A DNA stretch of 64,000 nt from Cupriavidus agavae (GTDB lineage: Bacteria; Pseudomonadota; Gammaproteobacteria; Burkholderiales; Burkholderiaceae): positions 372,001-436,000 of the forward strand of contig NZ_SGXM01000002.1 of the NCBI RefSeq assembly GCF_004217045.1. The letters run 5' to 3'. Below are positions 45,066 through 53,528 of the stretch, in pieces. Numbering within the stretch: the stretch's first letter is position 1; every line of letters starts with the position of its first letter. The translations under genes were made by a program, and so were the position numbers. The notes below the pieces were generated by a model, which did no database searches, had not been told where the DNA came from, and saw nothing but the letters and a program-made list of their open reading frames with translations.

Positions 45066-47180
45066 ATGAGCGGCAGCTATCACCCCCTTTTTGTGCTCCT
45101 TTCCGTCGTGGTGGCCACGCTTGCCGCCTATACGGCGCTGGAACTTGCCGCGCGGATTCCCGGGGATGGCCAGCACGGCCGGCGCCAGCTCTGGCTCGCG
45201 GGCGGCTGCGTGGCGCTCGGCATCGGCATCTGGTCGATGCATTTCATCGGCATGATGGCGTTGACGCTGCCGATCCCGGTCGGGTTCGACGCCTGGCTGA
45301 CCGGCGGCTCGGTGCTGCTGGCCAGTGCCAGCGCCTACCTGGCACTGGCCACGGCCACGCGCGGCACGCTGACCGTCAAACGGTTGCTGGTGGCCGGCAC
45401 CTGCATGGGCGCCGGCATCGCGGCGATGCACTACTGCGGCATGGCGGCCATGCGCATGGCGCCCGGCATCGACTATTCGGTGCCCGTGGTGGTGCTGTCG
45501 GTACTGCTGGCCATCGGCGCGTCGATGGCGGCGCTGCTGATCGCGTTCCGGCTGCGCAATGCGGCTGACGAGTACGTGATCGGCAAGCGCTTCGCCGGCG
45601 CGCTGGTCATGGGGCTGGCCATCGCCGGGATGCACTACACCGGCATGAGCGCGGCCAGCTTCGCGCCCGGGTCGGTCTGCCTGACCGTGAACGCCATCGG
45701 CACCGACTGGCTGGCCGTGCTGGTTTCCACCGCCTCGTTCCTGGTACTGACCGGCACGCTGTTCTTCCTCGGCTGGCACAACAGCACGCTGGCAAGTTCG
45801 CTGCGCGAGGCCAACCACCGCCTGCACCACCTGGGCACCCACGACGCGCTGACCGGGCTGCCGAACCGTGTCTCGCTGCTGCACCATATCGATGCCACGG
45901 CCACCCGGGCGGCGCGCGACCACGCGCAGTTCGCGGTGCTGTTCGTCGACCTGGACGGCTTCAAGAGCATCAACGATTCACTCGGCCACGCCGTGGGCGA
46001 CCTGCTGCTGCAGGGCTGCGCCGCCCGACTGGTCGAGTCGGTCGGCCCGGACGGACTCGTGGCGCGCGTGGGCGGCGACGAGTTCGTGGTGGTACTGGCC
46101 GCCATCGCCGAAGAGCGCCACGCCGCCGACGTTGCCGGCAAGCTGTTGCGCACGCTCGGCAAGGAAAGCACTGCCAGCGGGGCCCGGCTTCGCACCGCCG
46201 CGAGCCTCGGCATCGCGTTCTATCCCAAGGACGGCACCACCGCCGACGAACTGCTGCAGAACGCCGACATCGCCATGTACGCGGCCAAATCCGCCGGCCG
46301 CAATGCCTACCGCGTGTTCACCCCCGAAATGAGCCTCAAGGCGGACCGCACCATGGTGCTGCAGCGCGACCTCCCGGGCGGCATGGAAGATGGCAGCCTG
46401 TACCTGGTGTTCCAGCCCAAGTTCAAGGCCCACGGCCGTCACCTGACTGGCGGCGAGGCGCTGCTGCGCTGGCGCCACCCCCAGTATGGCGAGGTCCCGG
46501 CGCCCGAGTTCATCGCCGTGGCCGAGCGCTCGGGGCAGATCGTGCAGATTGGCGAGTGGGTGGTGGCCGAAGTGTGCCGCTGGATCCGGCGCTGGGACGA
46601 CGCCCGGCTGCCGGTGACGCAGATCGCGATCAACCTGTCCGCGGTGCAGTTCGGCATGCCGGACCTCGTTGACCGCATCGACGCCATCGTGGCCGCGGCC
46701 GGTGTCGCGCCCTCGCGCTTCATGTTCGAGATTACCGAGACCGTGGCGATGCACGACGCCGAGAAGACCGCCGGGACGATCGCGCGCTTCCACGCACACG
46801 GCTACGAGATGGCCATCGACGATTTCGGCACCGGTTATTCAAGCCTGGCGTACCTGCAGCGGTTCCGCGTCAAGCAACTGAAGATCGACCGGTTCTTCAC
46901 CGGCGAACTGGACATGCACGAGGCCGAGGGCAAGGCGCTGCTGCAGGCCATCGTCACGTTGTCCCATGCACTGCACATGGACGTGGTGGCCGAAGGGGTA
47001 GAGACGGCCACGCAACTGCGCAAGCTGCAGGAGGCCGGCTGCGATGAAGTGCAGGGCTTCCTGCTGGCCACGCCGGCCACGGGCGCCGACTTCGAGGCGG
47101 TGATGCGGGCTGCACGTACACCAGTACCGAGCCGGACCGCCGACAGCGCGAGGGGGCTGGCAGCGACGCCGCAGGCGTAG
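45066..47180 (+). CDS. MHYT-GGDEF-EAL cyclic-di-GMP enzyme
   Basis: 704 aa. The N-terminal sensor (1-250) has seven membrane segments with three MHYT-type motifs (WSMHFIGMMA, AAMHYCGMAA, AGMHYTGMSA), thought to bind copper and sense gases. The GGDEF domain (about 265-430) keeps RVGGDEF. The EAL domain (about 440-690) keeps EALLRW, INLSAVQ, FEITET, AIDDFGTGYSS, KIDRFF and EGVET. Both catalytic sites look intact, so it could make or degrade c-di-GMP. This is the YkoW-type layout. It is divergent from the two-component operon over 380 bp. Confidence 0.92.
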   Translation: MSGSYHPLFVLLSVVVATLAAYTALELAARIPGDGQHGRRQLWLAGGCVALGIGIWSMHFIGMMALTLPIPVGFDAWLTGGSVLLASASAYLALATATRGTLTVKRLLVAGTCMGAGIAAMHYCGMAAMRMAPGIDYSVPVVVLSVLLAIGASMAALLIAFRLRNAADEYVIGKRFAGALVMGLAIAGMHYTGMSAASFAPGSVCLTVNAIGTDWLAVLVSTASFLVLTGTLFFLGWHNSTLASSLREANHRLHHLGTHDALTGLPNRVSLLHHIDATATRAARDHAQFAVLFVDLDGFKSINDSLGHAVGDLLLQGCAARLVESVGPDGLVARVGGDEFVVVLAAIAEERHAADVAGKLLRTLGKESTASGARLRTAASLGIAFYPKDGTTADELLQNADIAMYAAKSAGRNAYRVFTPEMSLKADRTMVLQRDLPGGMEDGSLYLVFQPKFKAHGRHLTGGEALLRWRHPQYGEVPAPEFIAVAERSGQIVQIGEWVVAEVCRWIRRWDDARLPVTQIAINLSAVQFGMPDLVDRIDAIVAAAGVAPSRFMFEITETVAMHDAEKTAGTIARFHAHGYEMAIDDFGTGYSSLAYLQRFRVKQLKIDRFFTGELDMHEAEGKALLQAIVTLSHALHMDVVAEGVETATQLRKLQEAGCDEVQGFLLATPATGADFEAVMRAARTPVPSRTADSARGLAATPQA

Positions 47181-47536
47181 GGCGTCCCGCCGAAGCGAAA
47201 AAAAACAGCCCGCCACTGGAGATGGTCCGGGCCGGAAACGGAGGCTACTGCATGCCAGCAACAGTAGCGTTTTCGGCGCCCGGCCCGTGTCGGCGCTTGT
47301 CTGATTCTTGCATCGCAACAATCCCGCCGGGTGATGTCCGGAGCGCGGCCCCGGCAGGCCGCAAGGCCCATGCGGCACACCCCGGGAACACCGCCTCGAT
47401 GACACCGTGCAAAGCCGGAACCAATGCGGTACCGGCGGAAGGATTCCTCCGGCAGGCCGACATACTTCGGGCCAGCAACAAGCGTTGCCCCAGTCCGAAA
47501 ACCGGCTGTTTTTCAAAGTCTCGAAGGAATCGTTCC
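47181..47536. other. 356-bp stretch without a recognised gene
   Basis: It lies between the c-di-GMP gene and a hydrolase gene. It has an eight-A run near 47200, a small hairpin at 47244-47268, and GC-rich, unremarkable sequence after that. An open frame runs through it into the hydrolase but lacks a ribosome-binding site or protein-like composition. Confidence 0.5.
47244..47268 (+). terminator. Small hairpin after the c-di-GMP enzyme gene
   Basis: Arms GCTACTG / CAGTAGC (7 bp), 11-nt loop, followed by gTTTT. A weak intrinsic terminator, 64 nt past the stop codon. Confidence 0.4.
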
Positions 47537-48325
47537 ATGCAAGTCACCCGCACCCTGCGCGTCGCGCTCAGCGCCATCGCCGCCCTCTCCGCCGCCGCCA
47601 GCCTCACCGCCCACGCCGCGCCGCCCCCGGCCCACCCCACGCCCGTGAAGAACGTGGTACTCGTCCACGGCCTGTACGCCGACGGGTCGAGCTGGGAAAA
47701 GGTCATCCCGCTGCTGCAGGCCAAGGGGCTGCACGTCACCTCGGTACAGAACCCCACCACCTCGCTGGACGCCGACGTCGATGCCGTCAAGCGCGCGCTG
47801 GCCCAGCAGGACGGCCCGGCCGTGCTGGTCGGCCACTCGTACGCCGGCATGGTCATCACGCAGGCCGGCGACGACCCCAAGGTCTCGGGCCTGGTCTACA
47901 TTGCCGCCCGTGCACCCGATGCCGGCGAAGATTATCCCGCGCTGACGCGCAAGTTCCCGGCCGCACCAGCCTCCGCCGGCCTGCAGTGGTTCGACGGCTA
48001 CGGCAAGCTGTCCGAGCAGGCGTTCGTCAGCGACTTCGCCGGCGACCTGCCGCCCAGGGAGGCGCTGGCCTATTACGCCGTGCAGCAGCCGATGGGCAAG
48101 GCCATCACGATGGCGAAAACCACGGTGGCCGCCTGGCGCGACAAGCCCACGTGGTACGCGGTGTCGACCGAGGACCGCACGATCAATCCCGACCTCGAAC
48201 GCTTCATGGCCAAGCGCATGCAGGCGCACACCATCGAGCTGCCGTCGAGCCATGTGTCGCTGATCTCGCATCCGCAGGAAGTGGCGAACCTGATCCTGGA
48301 CGCCGCCGGCCAGTCGCACAACTGA
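47537..48325 (+). CDS. Exported alpha/beta hydrolase
   Basis: 262 aa from the ATG at 47537 (AAGGAA upstream). A Sec-type signal ends near SLTAHAAPPPAH. VVLVHGLYADGSSWEKVIPLL gives the oxyanion region, LVGHSYAGMVI is the nucleophile elbow (Ser), and ELPSSHVSLISHP holds the likely catalytic His. Such short alpha/beta hydrolases are often annotated as esterases or epoxide-hydrolase relatives; the substrate is unknown. A GC-rich hairpin follows the gene. Confidence 0.85.
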   Translation: MQVTRTLRVALSAIAALSAAASLTAHAAPPPAHPTPVKNVVLVHGLYADGSSWEKVIPLLQAKGLHVTSVQNPTTSLDADVDAVKRALAQQDGPAVLVGHSYAGMVITQAGDDPKVSGLVYIAARAPDAGEDYPALTRKFPAAPASAGLQWFDGYGKLSEQAFVSDFAGDLPPREALAYYAVQQPMGKAITMAKTTVAAWRDKPTWYAVSTEDRTINPDLERFMAKRMQAHTIELPSSHVSLISHPQEVANLILDAAGQSHN

Positions 48326-48349
48326 GCCGTCTGCGCTATTGCCGTGCGC

Positions 48350-48369
48350 GGACCGGCCCTCGCCGGTCC
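48350..48369 (+). terminator. Hairpin terminator after the hydrolase gene
   Basis: GGACCGGC-CCTC-GCCGGTCC, 8-bp perfect arms, followed by a T/C-rich stretch. It lies 24 bp past the stop codon. Confidence 0.6.
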
Positions 48370-48405
48370 GTTCCGCTTTCCGTAAGGGTCGCCGCCGGGC
48401 CTTAA

Positions 48406-48434
48406 TTGATACCCGGCACGCCGCGCCCTATTGT
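48406..48434 (+). promoter_or_regulatory. Sigma-70 promoter of the MatC-type carrier gene
   Basis: TTGATA (48406-48411), a 17-nt spacer, then TATTGT (48429-48434). The predicted start near 48441 gives a leader of about 170 nt before the carrier gene, which contains a small hairpin (GGTGCC/GGCACC, 48455-48473) and a nine-codon reading frame. Confidence 0.6.
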
Positions 48435-48491
48435 CTCCACACAAGCAAACGGATGGTGCCCGAGCGAGGCACCGCCAGACCGGAGACAGCC

Positions 48492-48518
48492 ATGCCCCTT
48501 TCCCTCCCCTCGCCCTAG
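48492..48518 (+). other. Nine-codon leader reading frame (MPLSLPSP)
   Basis: ATG at 48492 preceded by GGAGA, stop TAG at 48516-48518, three prolines in eight residues. It lies in the predicted leader of the carrier gene. It could be a regulatory upstream peptide, but such a short frame may also be chance. Confidence 0.3.
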
Positions 48519-48612
48519 CGGCGCATCTCCACGCTGCGGCCTTCCGCCGCCGGCCTCCCTTCCGCTGTTACCGTCAGGCGCGCCCCGCTGCCCGCCTGCG
48601 TTGGAGTTCGCC

Positions 48613-50019
48613 ATGTCGCAACACCTGATATCCATTTCCGTGCTCGGGCTGATGTTCGTGATCGCCACGGTGCTTCCGGTCAACATGGGCGCGCTGGCGT
48701 TCGTGGGCGCCTTCATCGTGGGTTCGTGGGTGGCGGCCATGCCGGCCAAGTCGATCCTGCTGGGTTTCCCGGCCGACCTGTTCCTGACCCTCGTCGGCAT
48801 CACCTACCTGTTCGCGGTGGCGCAGAACAACGGCACCATCGACTGGCTGGTCAGGCTGGCGGTGCGCGCCGTGGGCGGACGCATTGCGGCCATCCCGTGG
48901 ATCATGTTCCTGATCGCCGCCGTGCTGACCGCCGTGGGCGCGGTCAGCCCCGCCGCGGTGGCGATCATCGCGCCCATCGCGCTGGGCTTTGCCGCGCGCT
49001 ATGGCATCAACCCGCTGATGATGGGCCTGATGGTGATCCACGGCGCGCAGGGCGGCGGCTTCTCGCCCATCAGCATCTACGGCGGCATCACCAACAAGAT
49101 CGTGCAGAAGGCCGGCCTGCCGCTCAACGAGATGGCCACCGCGTTCGCCAGCTTCGGCGTCAACCTGGCCGTGGCGGCCGGGCTGTTCGTGGCGTTCGGC
49201 GGCCTGCGGCTGATGCGCAAGCCAGCCCCCGCCCTGGCGGCCGCACCCGCCCCGGCCGGCGATGTGCTGGCCATGAGCGCTCCCTTCGCCGCCCGCACCA
49301 TCCCCGCGCAGGGCGCCCAGATCTACGGCGACGCCGAGGCCGAGGCCGGTTTCGAGGAGCGCAAGACGATGGCGCGCGAACCGGGCGCCCTGCTTGGCGA
49401 CGCCGGCACGCCCGCCGCCGATACGCCGGCCGGCCCCTACCAGTACCTGACCGTGCTCGGCCTCGTGGCGCTGGCCGTACTGACGCTGGGCATGAAGCTC
49501 GATATCGGCTTCGTGTCGCTGACGATCGCCGTGGTGCTGACGCTGATCGCCCCGGAGCAGCAGAAGCGCGCGCTGGGCCAGGTGTCGTGGCCGGAAATCA
49601 TGCTGATCGTGGGCGTCAGCACCTACGTGGGCGTGCTGGACAAGATGGGCACGATCGATTTCGTCGGCCACAGCGTGGCGGCGCTGACGTCCCCGCTGGT
49701 GGCGGCGCTGCTGCTGTGCTTCGTGGGCGCGGTGGTATCCGCCTTCGCGTCGTCCACGGCCGTGCTCGGCTCGCTGATCCCGCTGGCGGTGCCGTTCCTG
49801 CAGCAGGGCTCGGACGTCAGCGCCATCGGCTTCATCGCCGCCATGGCCGTGGCGTCGACCATCGTCGATGTCAGCCCGTTCTCCACCAACGGCGCGCTGG
49901 TGCTGGCCAATGCCCAGAACGTGGACCGGCAGGCGTTCTTCCGCAAGCTGCTCGTGTACGGCGCGGCGGTGACCGTGATCGCCCCGGTGGTGCTGTGGTT
50001 CCTGTTCGTGGTGCTGTAG
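48613..50019 (+). CDS. MatC-type dicarboxylate (malonate) carrier
   Basis: 468 aa with about 12 membrane segments. The N-terminal half matches the dicarboxylate carrier MatC N-terminal domain: VLPVNMGALAFVGAFIVGSWVAAM, DLFLTLVGITYLFAVAQNNGTIDWLV, AVGAVSPAAVAIIAPIALGFAARYGI. A charged cytoplasmic loop (about 210-270) splits two halves, and SAFASSTAVLGSLIPLAVPF is the second conserved block. It probably transports C3-C4 dicarboxylates across the inner membrane. No malonate-metabolising genes lie nearby. Confidence 0.85.
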   Translation: MSQHLISISVLGLMFVIATVLPVNMGALAFVGAFIVGSWVAAMPAKSILLGFPADLFLTLVGITYLFAVAQNNGTIDWLVRLAVRAVGGRIAAIPWIMFLIAAVLTAVGAVSPAAVAIIAPIALGFAARYGINPLMMGLMVIHGAQGGGFSPISIYGGITNKIVQKAGLPLNEMATAFASFGVNLAVAAGLFVAFGGLRLMRKPAPALAAAPAPAGDVLAMSAPFAARTIPAQGAQIYGDAEAEAGFEERKTMAREPGALLGDAGTPAADTPAGPYQYLTVLGLVALAVLTLGMKLDIGFVSLTIAVVLTLIAPEQQKRALGQVSWPEIMLIVGVSTYVGVLDKMGTIDFVGHSVAALTSPLVAALLLCFVGAVVSAFASSTAVLGSLIPLAVPFLQQGSDVSAIGFIAAMAVASTIVDVSPFSTNGALVLANAQNVDRQAFFRKLLVYGAAVTVIAPVVLWFLFVVL

Positions 50020-50072
50020 GGCGGACGGCGGGCCAGGCTTTTTGTATCAGCGAGTACAAGGCCGGCCGGCGC

Positions 50073-50095
50073 GACACACGGCGATACAAAACCCG
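50073..50095 (+). promoter_or_regulatory. Motif GACACAC-NN-CGATACAAAACCCG, copy 1 (hydrolase promoter)
   Basis: This 23-bp element occurs again, with two differing bases, upstream of the P450 gene in the same orientation to its gene. Here it ends 77 bp before the hydrolase ATG and 35 bp before a possible -10 (TAGACT, 50131-50136). It also forms the right arm of the inverted pair TTTTGTATC (50040-50048) / GATACAAAA (50083-50091). Confidence 0.6.
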
Positions 50096-50171
50096 TGGTC
50101 GGCAGACACATGCCCGCTGCGCCGGCTTCCTAGACTCCTCTTCAGTTGTCACCCCAACACAGGAGAGGAAC

Positions 50172-51224
50172 ATGTCGGAAAACTTCAGCTTGTCACGTCG
50201 CGGTTTCTTCGGTACGGCAGCGGCCACCCTGGCCGCCGCCCAACTGGGCCTGTCCGAAGCCGCCCATGCGGATTCCGGCATCGTCAAGACGGCGCCGCTG
50301 CCCGCCACGCCCGCCGGCACCCATACCCGCTTCGAGACCATCAAGCAGGTCAAGGCAGGCGTGCTCGACGTGGGCTATGTCGACGTCGGCCCGGCCGACG
50401 GTCCGGTGGCCCTGCTGCTGCACGGCTGGCCGTACGACATCCACGCGTTCGTCGACGTGGCGCCGCTGCTGGTCCAGCGCGGTTACCGCGTGATCATCCC
50501 TTACCTGCGCGGCTACGGCTCCACGCGCTTCCTGTCGGCCAAGACGCCGCGCAACGGCGAGCAGGCCGCCATTGCCGCCGACATGATCGACCTGATGGAC
50601 GCGCTCAAGATCCAGACCGCCGTGGTGGCCGGTTTCGACTGGGGCGCGCGCACCGCCGACATCATGGCCGCGATCTGGCCCGACCGCTGCCGTGGACTGG
50701 TCTCGGTCAGCGGCTACCTGATCGGCAGCCAGGCCGCCGGCGCCAAGCCGCTGCCGCCCGAGGCCGAACTGCAGTGGTGGTACCAGTTCTACTTCGCCAC
50801 CGAGCGCGGCCAGATCGGCTACGGCAAGTACACGCACGACTTCGCCAGGCTGATCTGGAAGCTGGCCTCGCCGAAGTGGGAGTTCGACAACGCCACGTTC
50901 GACCGCAGCGCCGCCGCCCTGGACAACCCCGACCAGGTCGCCATCACGATCCACAACTACCGCTGGCGCATGGGGCTGGCCAAGGGCGAGGCACGCTTCA
51001 ACGCGCTGGAGGCCCGCCTGGCCAAGTCGCCGGACATCAGCATCCCCACCATCACGATGGAAGGCGATGCCAACGGCGCCCCGCACCCGAAGCCGGCCGC
51101 CTACGCCAGCAAGTTCACGGGCCGCTACGAGCACCGCGACATCACGGGCGGCATCGGCCATAACCTGCCGCAGGAGGCACCGGTCGCCTTCGCGCAGGCC
51201 GTGCTCGACGTGGACAAGCGTTAA
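50172..51224 (+). CDS. Tat-exported alpha/beta hydrolase, epoxide-hydrolase-like
   Basis: 350 aa. A twin-arginine signal (SLSRRGFFGTAAATLAAAQLG) precedes a hydrolase domain: LLLHGWPYDIHAFVDVAPLL (oxyanion HGWP), nucleophile elbow VVAGFDWGARTAD with Asp as nucleophile, and GIGHNLPQE with the likely catalytic His. An Asp nucleophile and HGWP are typical of epoxide hydrolases and haloalkane dehalogenases. Its stop is followed at once by the ribosome-binding site of a 47-aa gene. It shares an upstream 23-bp motif with the P450 gene; an epoxide made by the P450 could be its substrate (inference). Confidence 0.85.
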   Translation: MSENFSLSRRGFFGTAAATLAAAQLGLSEAAHADSGIVKTAPLPATPAGTHTRFETIKQVKAGVLDVGYVDVGPADGPVALLLHGWPYDIHAFVDVAPLLVQRGYRVIIPYLRGYGSTRFLSAKTPRNGEQAAIAADMIDLMDALKIQTAVVAGFDWGARTADIMAAIWPDRCRGLVSVSGYLIGSQAAGAKPLPPEAELQWWYQFYFATERGQIGYGKYTHDFARLIWKLASPKWEFDNATFDRSAAALDNPDQVAITIHNYRWRMGLAKGEARFNALEARLAKSPDISIPTITMEGDANGAPHPKPAAYASKFTGRYEHRDITGGIGHNLPQEAPVAFAQAVLDVDKR

Positions 51225-51233
51225 GGAGCGGCC

Positions 51234-51377
51234 ATGACAATGCGCCGGATGCTGCTGCTCGTGGCCATGGCGTTGTCGGCGCTCGCCTCCGAGCTGGGCG
51301 GCGCCGCGCATCGCTGCGACTGGAACGCCGTGCCGGGCCAGTCCCGCACGAAGCGGGACGACGACGGCGAGGAATAG
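51234..51377 (+). CDS. Small secreted or membrane protein, 47 aa
   Basis: ATG at 51234 with AAGGAG (51223-51228) overlapping the hydrolase stop codon, 5 nt upstream. The product starts MTMRRMLLLVAMALSALASE, a signal or membrane segment, and ends in a hydrophilic tail with one Cys (HRCDW) and RDDDGEE. A clear terminator hairpin begins 20 bp after its stop. Translational coupling plus terminator placement argue that it is a real gene. There is no recognised family. Confidence 0.6.
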   Translation: MTMRRMLLLVAMALSALASELGGAAHRCDWNAVPGQSRTKRDDDGEE

Positions 51378-51396
51378 GATCGCACGGCAATGCCAG

Positions 51397-51429
51397 GGCG
51401 GCGGGAGGCGGCAAGTCCGGCCCGCCGCC
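51397..51429 (+). terminator. Terminator of the hydrolase / 47-aa operon
   Basis: Arms GGCGGCGGG / CCCGCCGCC (9 bp), loop 15 nt, followed by a T/C-rich run (tttgcctttccttttcc). The P450 gene ends convergently at 51458. Confidence 0.75.
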
Positions 51430-51457
51430 TTTGCCTTTCCTTTTCCGGTTGCCTCGT

Positions 51458-52663
51458 TCAGCGGGCCGCCGTGCGGACCTTCAGCACCTCTACCCCGCGC
51501 AGGTTGTTGCGGCGGTGCCAGGCAAGCTGGTCCAGATCGACGGGCGCGATGCCCGGAAAGCGCCCCAGCAGCCCCCGGATCGCCACTTCGATCTCCAGCA
51601 TCGCCAGCCGCGTGCCGAGGCAGTAATGGATGCCGCCGCCAAAGCCCAGCGCGGCCGTGGCATCGCGTTCGATATCGAGCCGGTCGGGCTCGGGGAACAC
51701 CTCGGGGTCACGATTGGCGGCGCCCAGCAGCATGAACACGATGCCGCCGCGCGGCACGCTGACGCCGGCCGCCTCCACGTCTTCCATGGCCGTGCGCACC
51801 ACCATCTGCACCGCGCCGTCCAGGCGCATGCACTCGACCACCGCATTGCGCACCAGCGAGGCATCGGCACGCAGCGCGCGCATCTGCTCCGGGTGGCGGA
51901 ACAGCGCGATCATCGCGTTCCCGATCATGTTCGAGGTGGTCTCGTGCCCGGCCACGAACAGCAGGATCACGTTCGAGACGATCTCGTCGACGCTCAGCGT
52001 CGCACCGTCTTCCTCGGCCGCCACCAGCGCCGAGATCAGGTCATCGCCGGGCCGGGCGCGCCGCTGCGCCACCACGTCACGGAAATGGGCCTCCAGCACC
52101 AGCGCCGACTCGTTGGCCAGCCTGAGCTGGTCCGCCTCCAGCGGCGCCAGGTCGAGCGCCGATGCCAGCCGCGCCGCGTGCGCGCCCAGCCGCTCGCCGT
52201 CCTCCAGCGGGATATCAAGCATGCGGCAGATGATCTCCACCGGCAACGGCAGCGCGAAATCGGCCACGAGGTCGAACTCGGCCTGCGGCCCGATCCGGTC
52301 CAGCAGCCGCTGCGTGGTAGACGCCACGATCTCGCGCATGGCCTCTACCTGCCGCTGGTTGAAGGCCTGCATCAACAGCGCCCGCAGCCGCGTGTGCTGG
52401 GGCGGGTTCATCATCAGGCAGGTGCGGCTCAGCGCCTGGAACACCGGCAACTGGGTTGCCGCCTCGCCGTAGCGCGCCTGCACGCTCTGCAGGTAGGTCT
52501 TGCCCATGCGCCGGTCACGCAGCAGCGCATCCACCACGGCATGGCGCCCCGTGACGAAGGCATGGGGACCCAGCGGCAGCAGCGGGCCGGCCTGGCGGAT
52601 CTGTTCGTACAGCGGGTAGGGGTTTTCGAAGAAGGCGGGGGAAGCGAACGACTGAAGGTTCAT
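51458..52663 (-). CDS. Cytochrome P450
   Basis: 401 aa, a normal length for a soluble bacterial P450. I-helix LLFVAGHETTSNMIGN, K-helix ExxR in VVECMRLDG, and heme-binding loop FGGGIHYCLGTRLA with the cysteine ligand are all present. There is no membrane anchor. It needs a ferredoxin and reductase, which are not encoded nearby. The substrate is unknown. It is convergent with the hydrolase operon and carries the same upstream 23-bp motif as that operon. Confidence 0.93.
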   Translation of the reverse strand: MNLQSFASPAFFENPYPLYEQIRQAGPLLPLGPHAFVTGRHAVVDALLRDRRMGKTYLQSVQARYGEAATQLPVFQALSRTCLMMNPPQHTRLRALLMQAFNQRQVEAMREIVASTTQRLLDRIGPQAEFDLVADFALPLPVEIICRMLDIPLEDGERLGAHAARLASALDLAPLEADQLRLANESALVLEAHFRDVVAQRRARPGDDLISALVAAEEDGATLSVDEIVSNVILLFVAGHETTSNMIGNAMIALFRHPEQMRALRADASLVRNAVVECMRLDGAVQMVVRTAMEDVEAAGVSVPRGGIVFMLLGAANRDPEVFPEPDRLDIERDATAALGFGGGIHYCLGTRLAMLEIEVAIRGLLGRFPGIAPVDLDQLAWHRRNNLRGVEVLKVRTAAR

Positions 52664-52730
52664 GAGGGGAGGCCAGGCATTGTTCTTGTTCGAGATCGCG
52701 TTATATCAGCCGGTCCCGGGGCCTTCCATG

Positions 52731-52753
52731 CGGGTTTTGTATCGTAGTGTGTC
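52731..52753 (-). promoter_or_regulatory. Motif GACACAC-NN-CGATACAAAACCCG, copy 2 (P450 promoter)
   Basis: Minus-strand copy of the element at 50073-50095, differing only in the two central bases. It lies 68 bp upstream of the P450 ATG. A possible -10 (TATAAC, minus strand of 52700-52705) lies 25 bp downstream of the motif, against 35 bp at the other copy, a difference of one helical turn. Confidence 0.6.
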
Positions 52754-52883
52754 TGGAGGGCGCCCGGATACAGAGTGATGCGGGCGGTTGCCAATGGTTG
52801 CAAAGTTTTCCGGGTGTCGCTTCGAAAGGCTCCAGCAAGCCCGGCGCGTTAGAATGCCCCCTCACCCGCCGTCCCGCCTTGCC

Positions 52884-53522
52884 ATGCCTCGCCGTCCCGC
52901 CCCCCGCCGTCTGCCCCGCTCCGTCCGCGTTGCCGCCTTTGCCACGGCCGGCGTGCTGGCGCTGATGGCCGCCGGACAGGCGTTCCTTGGCAAGCCGGCG
53001 CAGAAGGCCCGTCCGCAGCCAGTGGCGGCGCCGGCCACCTCGGCCACGCTGGCCCCGCTGCCGAATATCGAGACCGTTGCCTGGGAAATGCTGCGCCCCA
53101 AGGACTGGGACCCGATGAAACCGTTCCAGGGCCTCGATATCGCCACGCTCGAAGACGACGATCCCCGCGCCCAGCGCGCGCTGGAGGAAGCCCGCGCCTA
53201 CTGGCAGGACGCGCCGATGAATCCGGCCCTCGACGGCCGGGCGGCGCGGATGACGGGCTATGTGGTCTCGCTCGACGGCGAGGGCGAGGCAATCCGGGAG
53301 TTCCTGCTGGTGCCGTACTTCGGCGCGTGCATCCACACGCCGCCGCCGCCGGCCAACCAGGTGGTTCATGTGGTGGCCAGCCAGCCCTCGCGAGCGTTCC
53401 GGACGATGGATGTGGTGACTGTCAGCGGCACGATGCGCGTCAAGGCGTCGCAGACCATGATGGGCGACGCCGGCTACCAGCTGGGCGGCGCCGTGGTCGA
53501 GACCGTGAAGCAGCCGTTCTAG
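52884..53522 (+). CDS. DUF3299 exported protein
   Basis: 212 aa from the ATG at 52884; an ATG at 52854 is possible but overlaps a TAGAAT that looks like a -10. An arginine-rich N-terminus and one hydrophobic segment (signal or anchor), then the DUF3299 core: WEMLRPKDWDPMKPFQGLDIATLEDDDPRAQ, MTGYVVSLDGEGEAIREFLLVPYFGACIHTPPPPANQVVHV, MGDAGYQLGGA. The conserved GACIHTPPPPANQ suggests a Cys/His metal site. A second DUF3299 gene lies 6 bp away in convergent orientation. Confidence 0.82.
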   Translation: MPRRPAPRRLPRSVRVAAFATAGVLALMAAGQAFLGKPAQKARPQPVAAPATSATLAPLPNIETVAWEMLRPKDWDPMKPFQGLDIATLEDDDPRAQRALEEARAYWQDAPMNPALDGRAARMTGYVVSLDGEGEAIREFLLVPYFGACIHTPPPPANQVVHVVASQPSRAFRTMDVVTVSGTMRVKASQTMMGDAGYQLGGAVVETVKQPF

Positions 53523-53528
53523 CGGGCG

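Noticed and set aside
47222-47536. Upstream extension of the alpha/beta hydrolase by 105 codons
   Set aside because: The signal peptide begins at 47537 with AAGGAA upstream, and the extension is Pro/Cys/Arg-rich without structure.
48451-48612. Known riboswitch class in the carrier leader
   Set aside because: The hairpin loop does not match the ACGR loops of mini-ykkC or any other class I could recall, so only an unclassified leader is reported.
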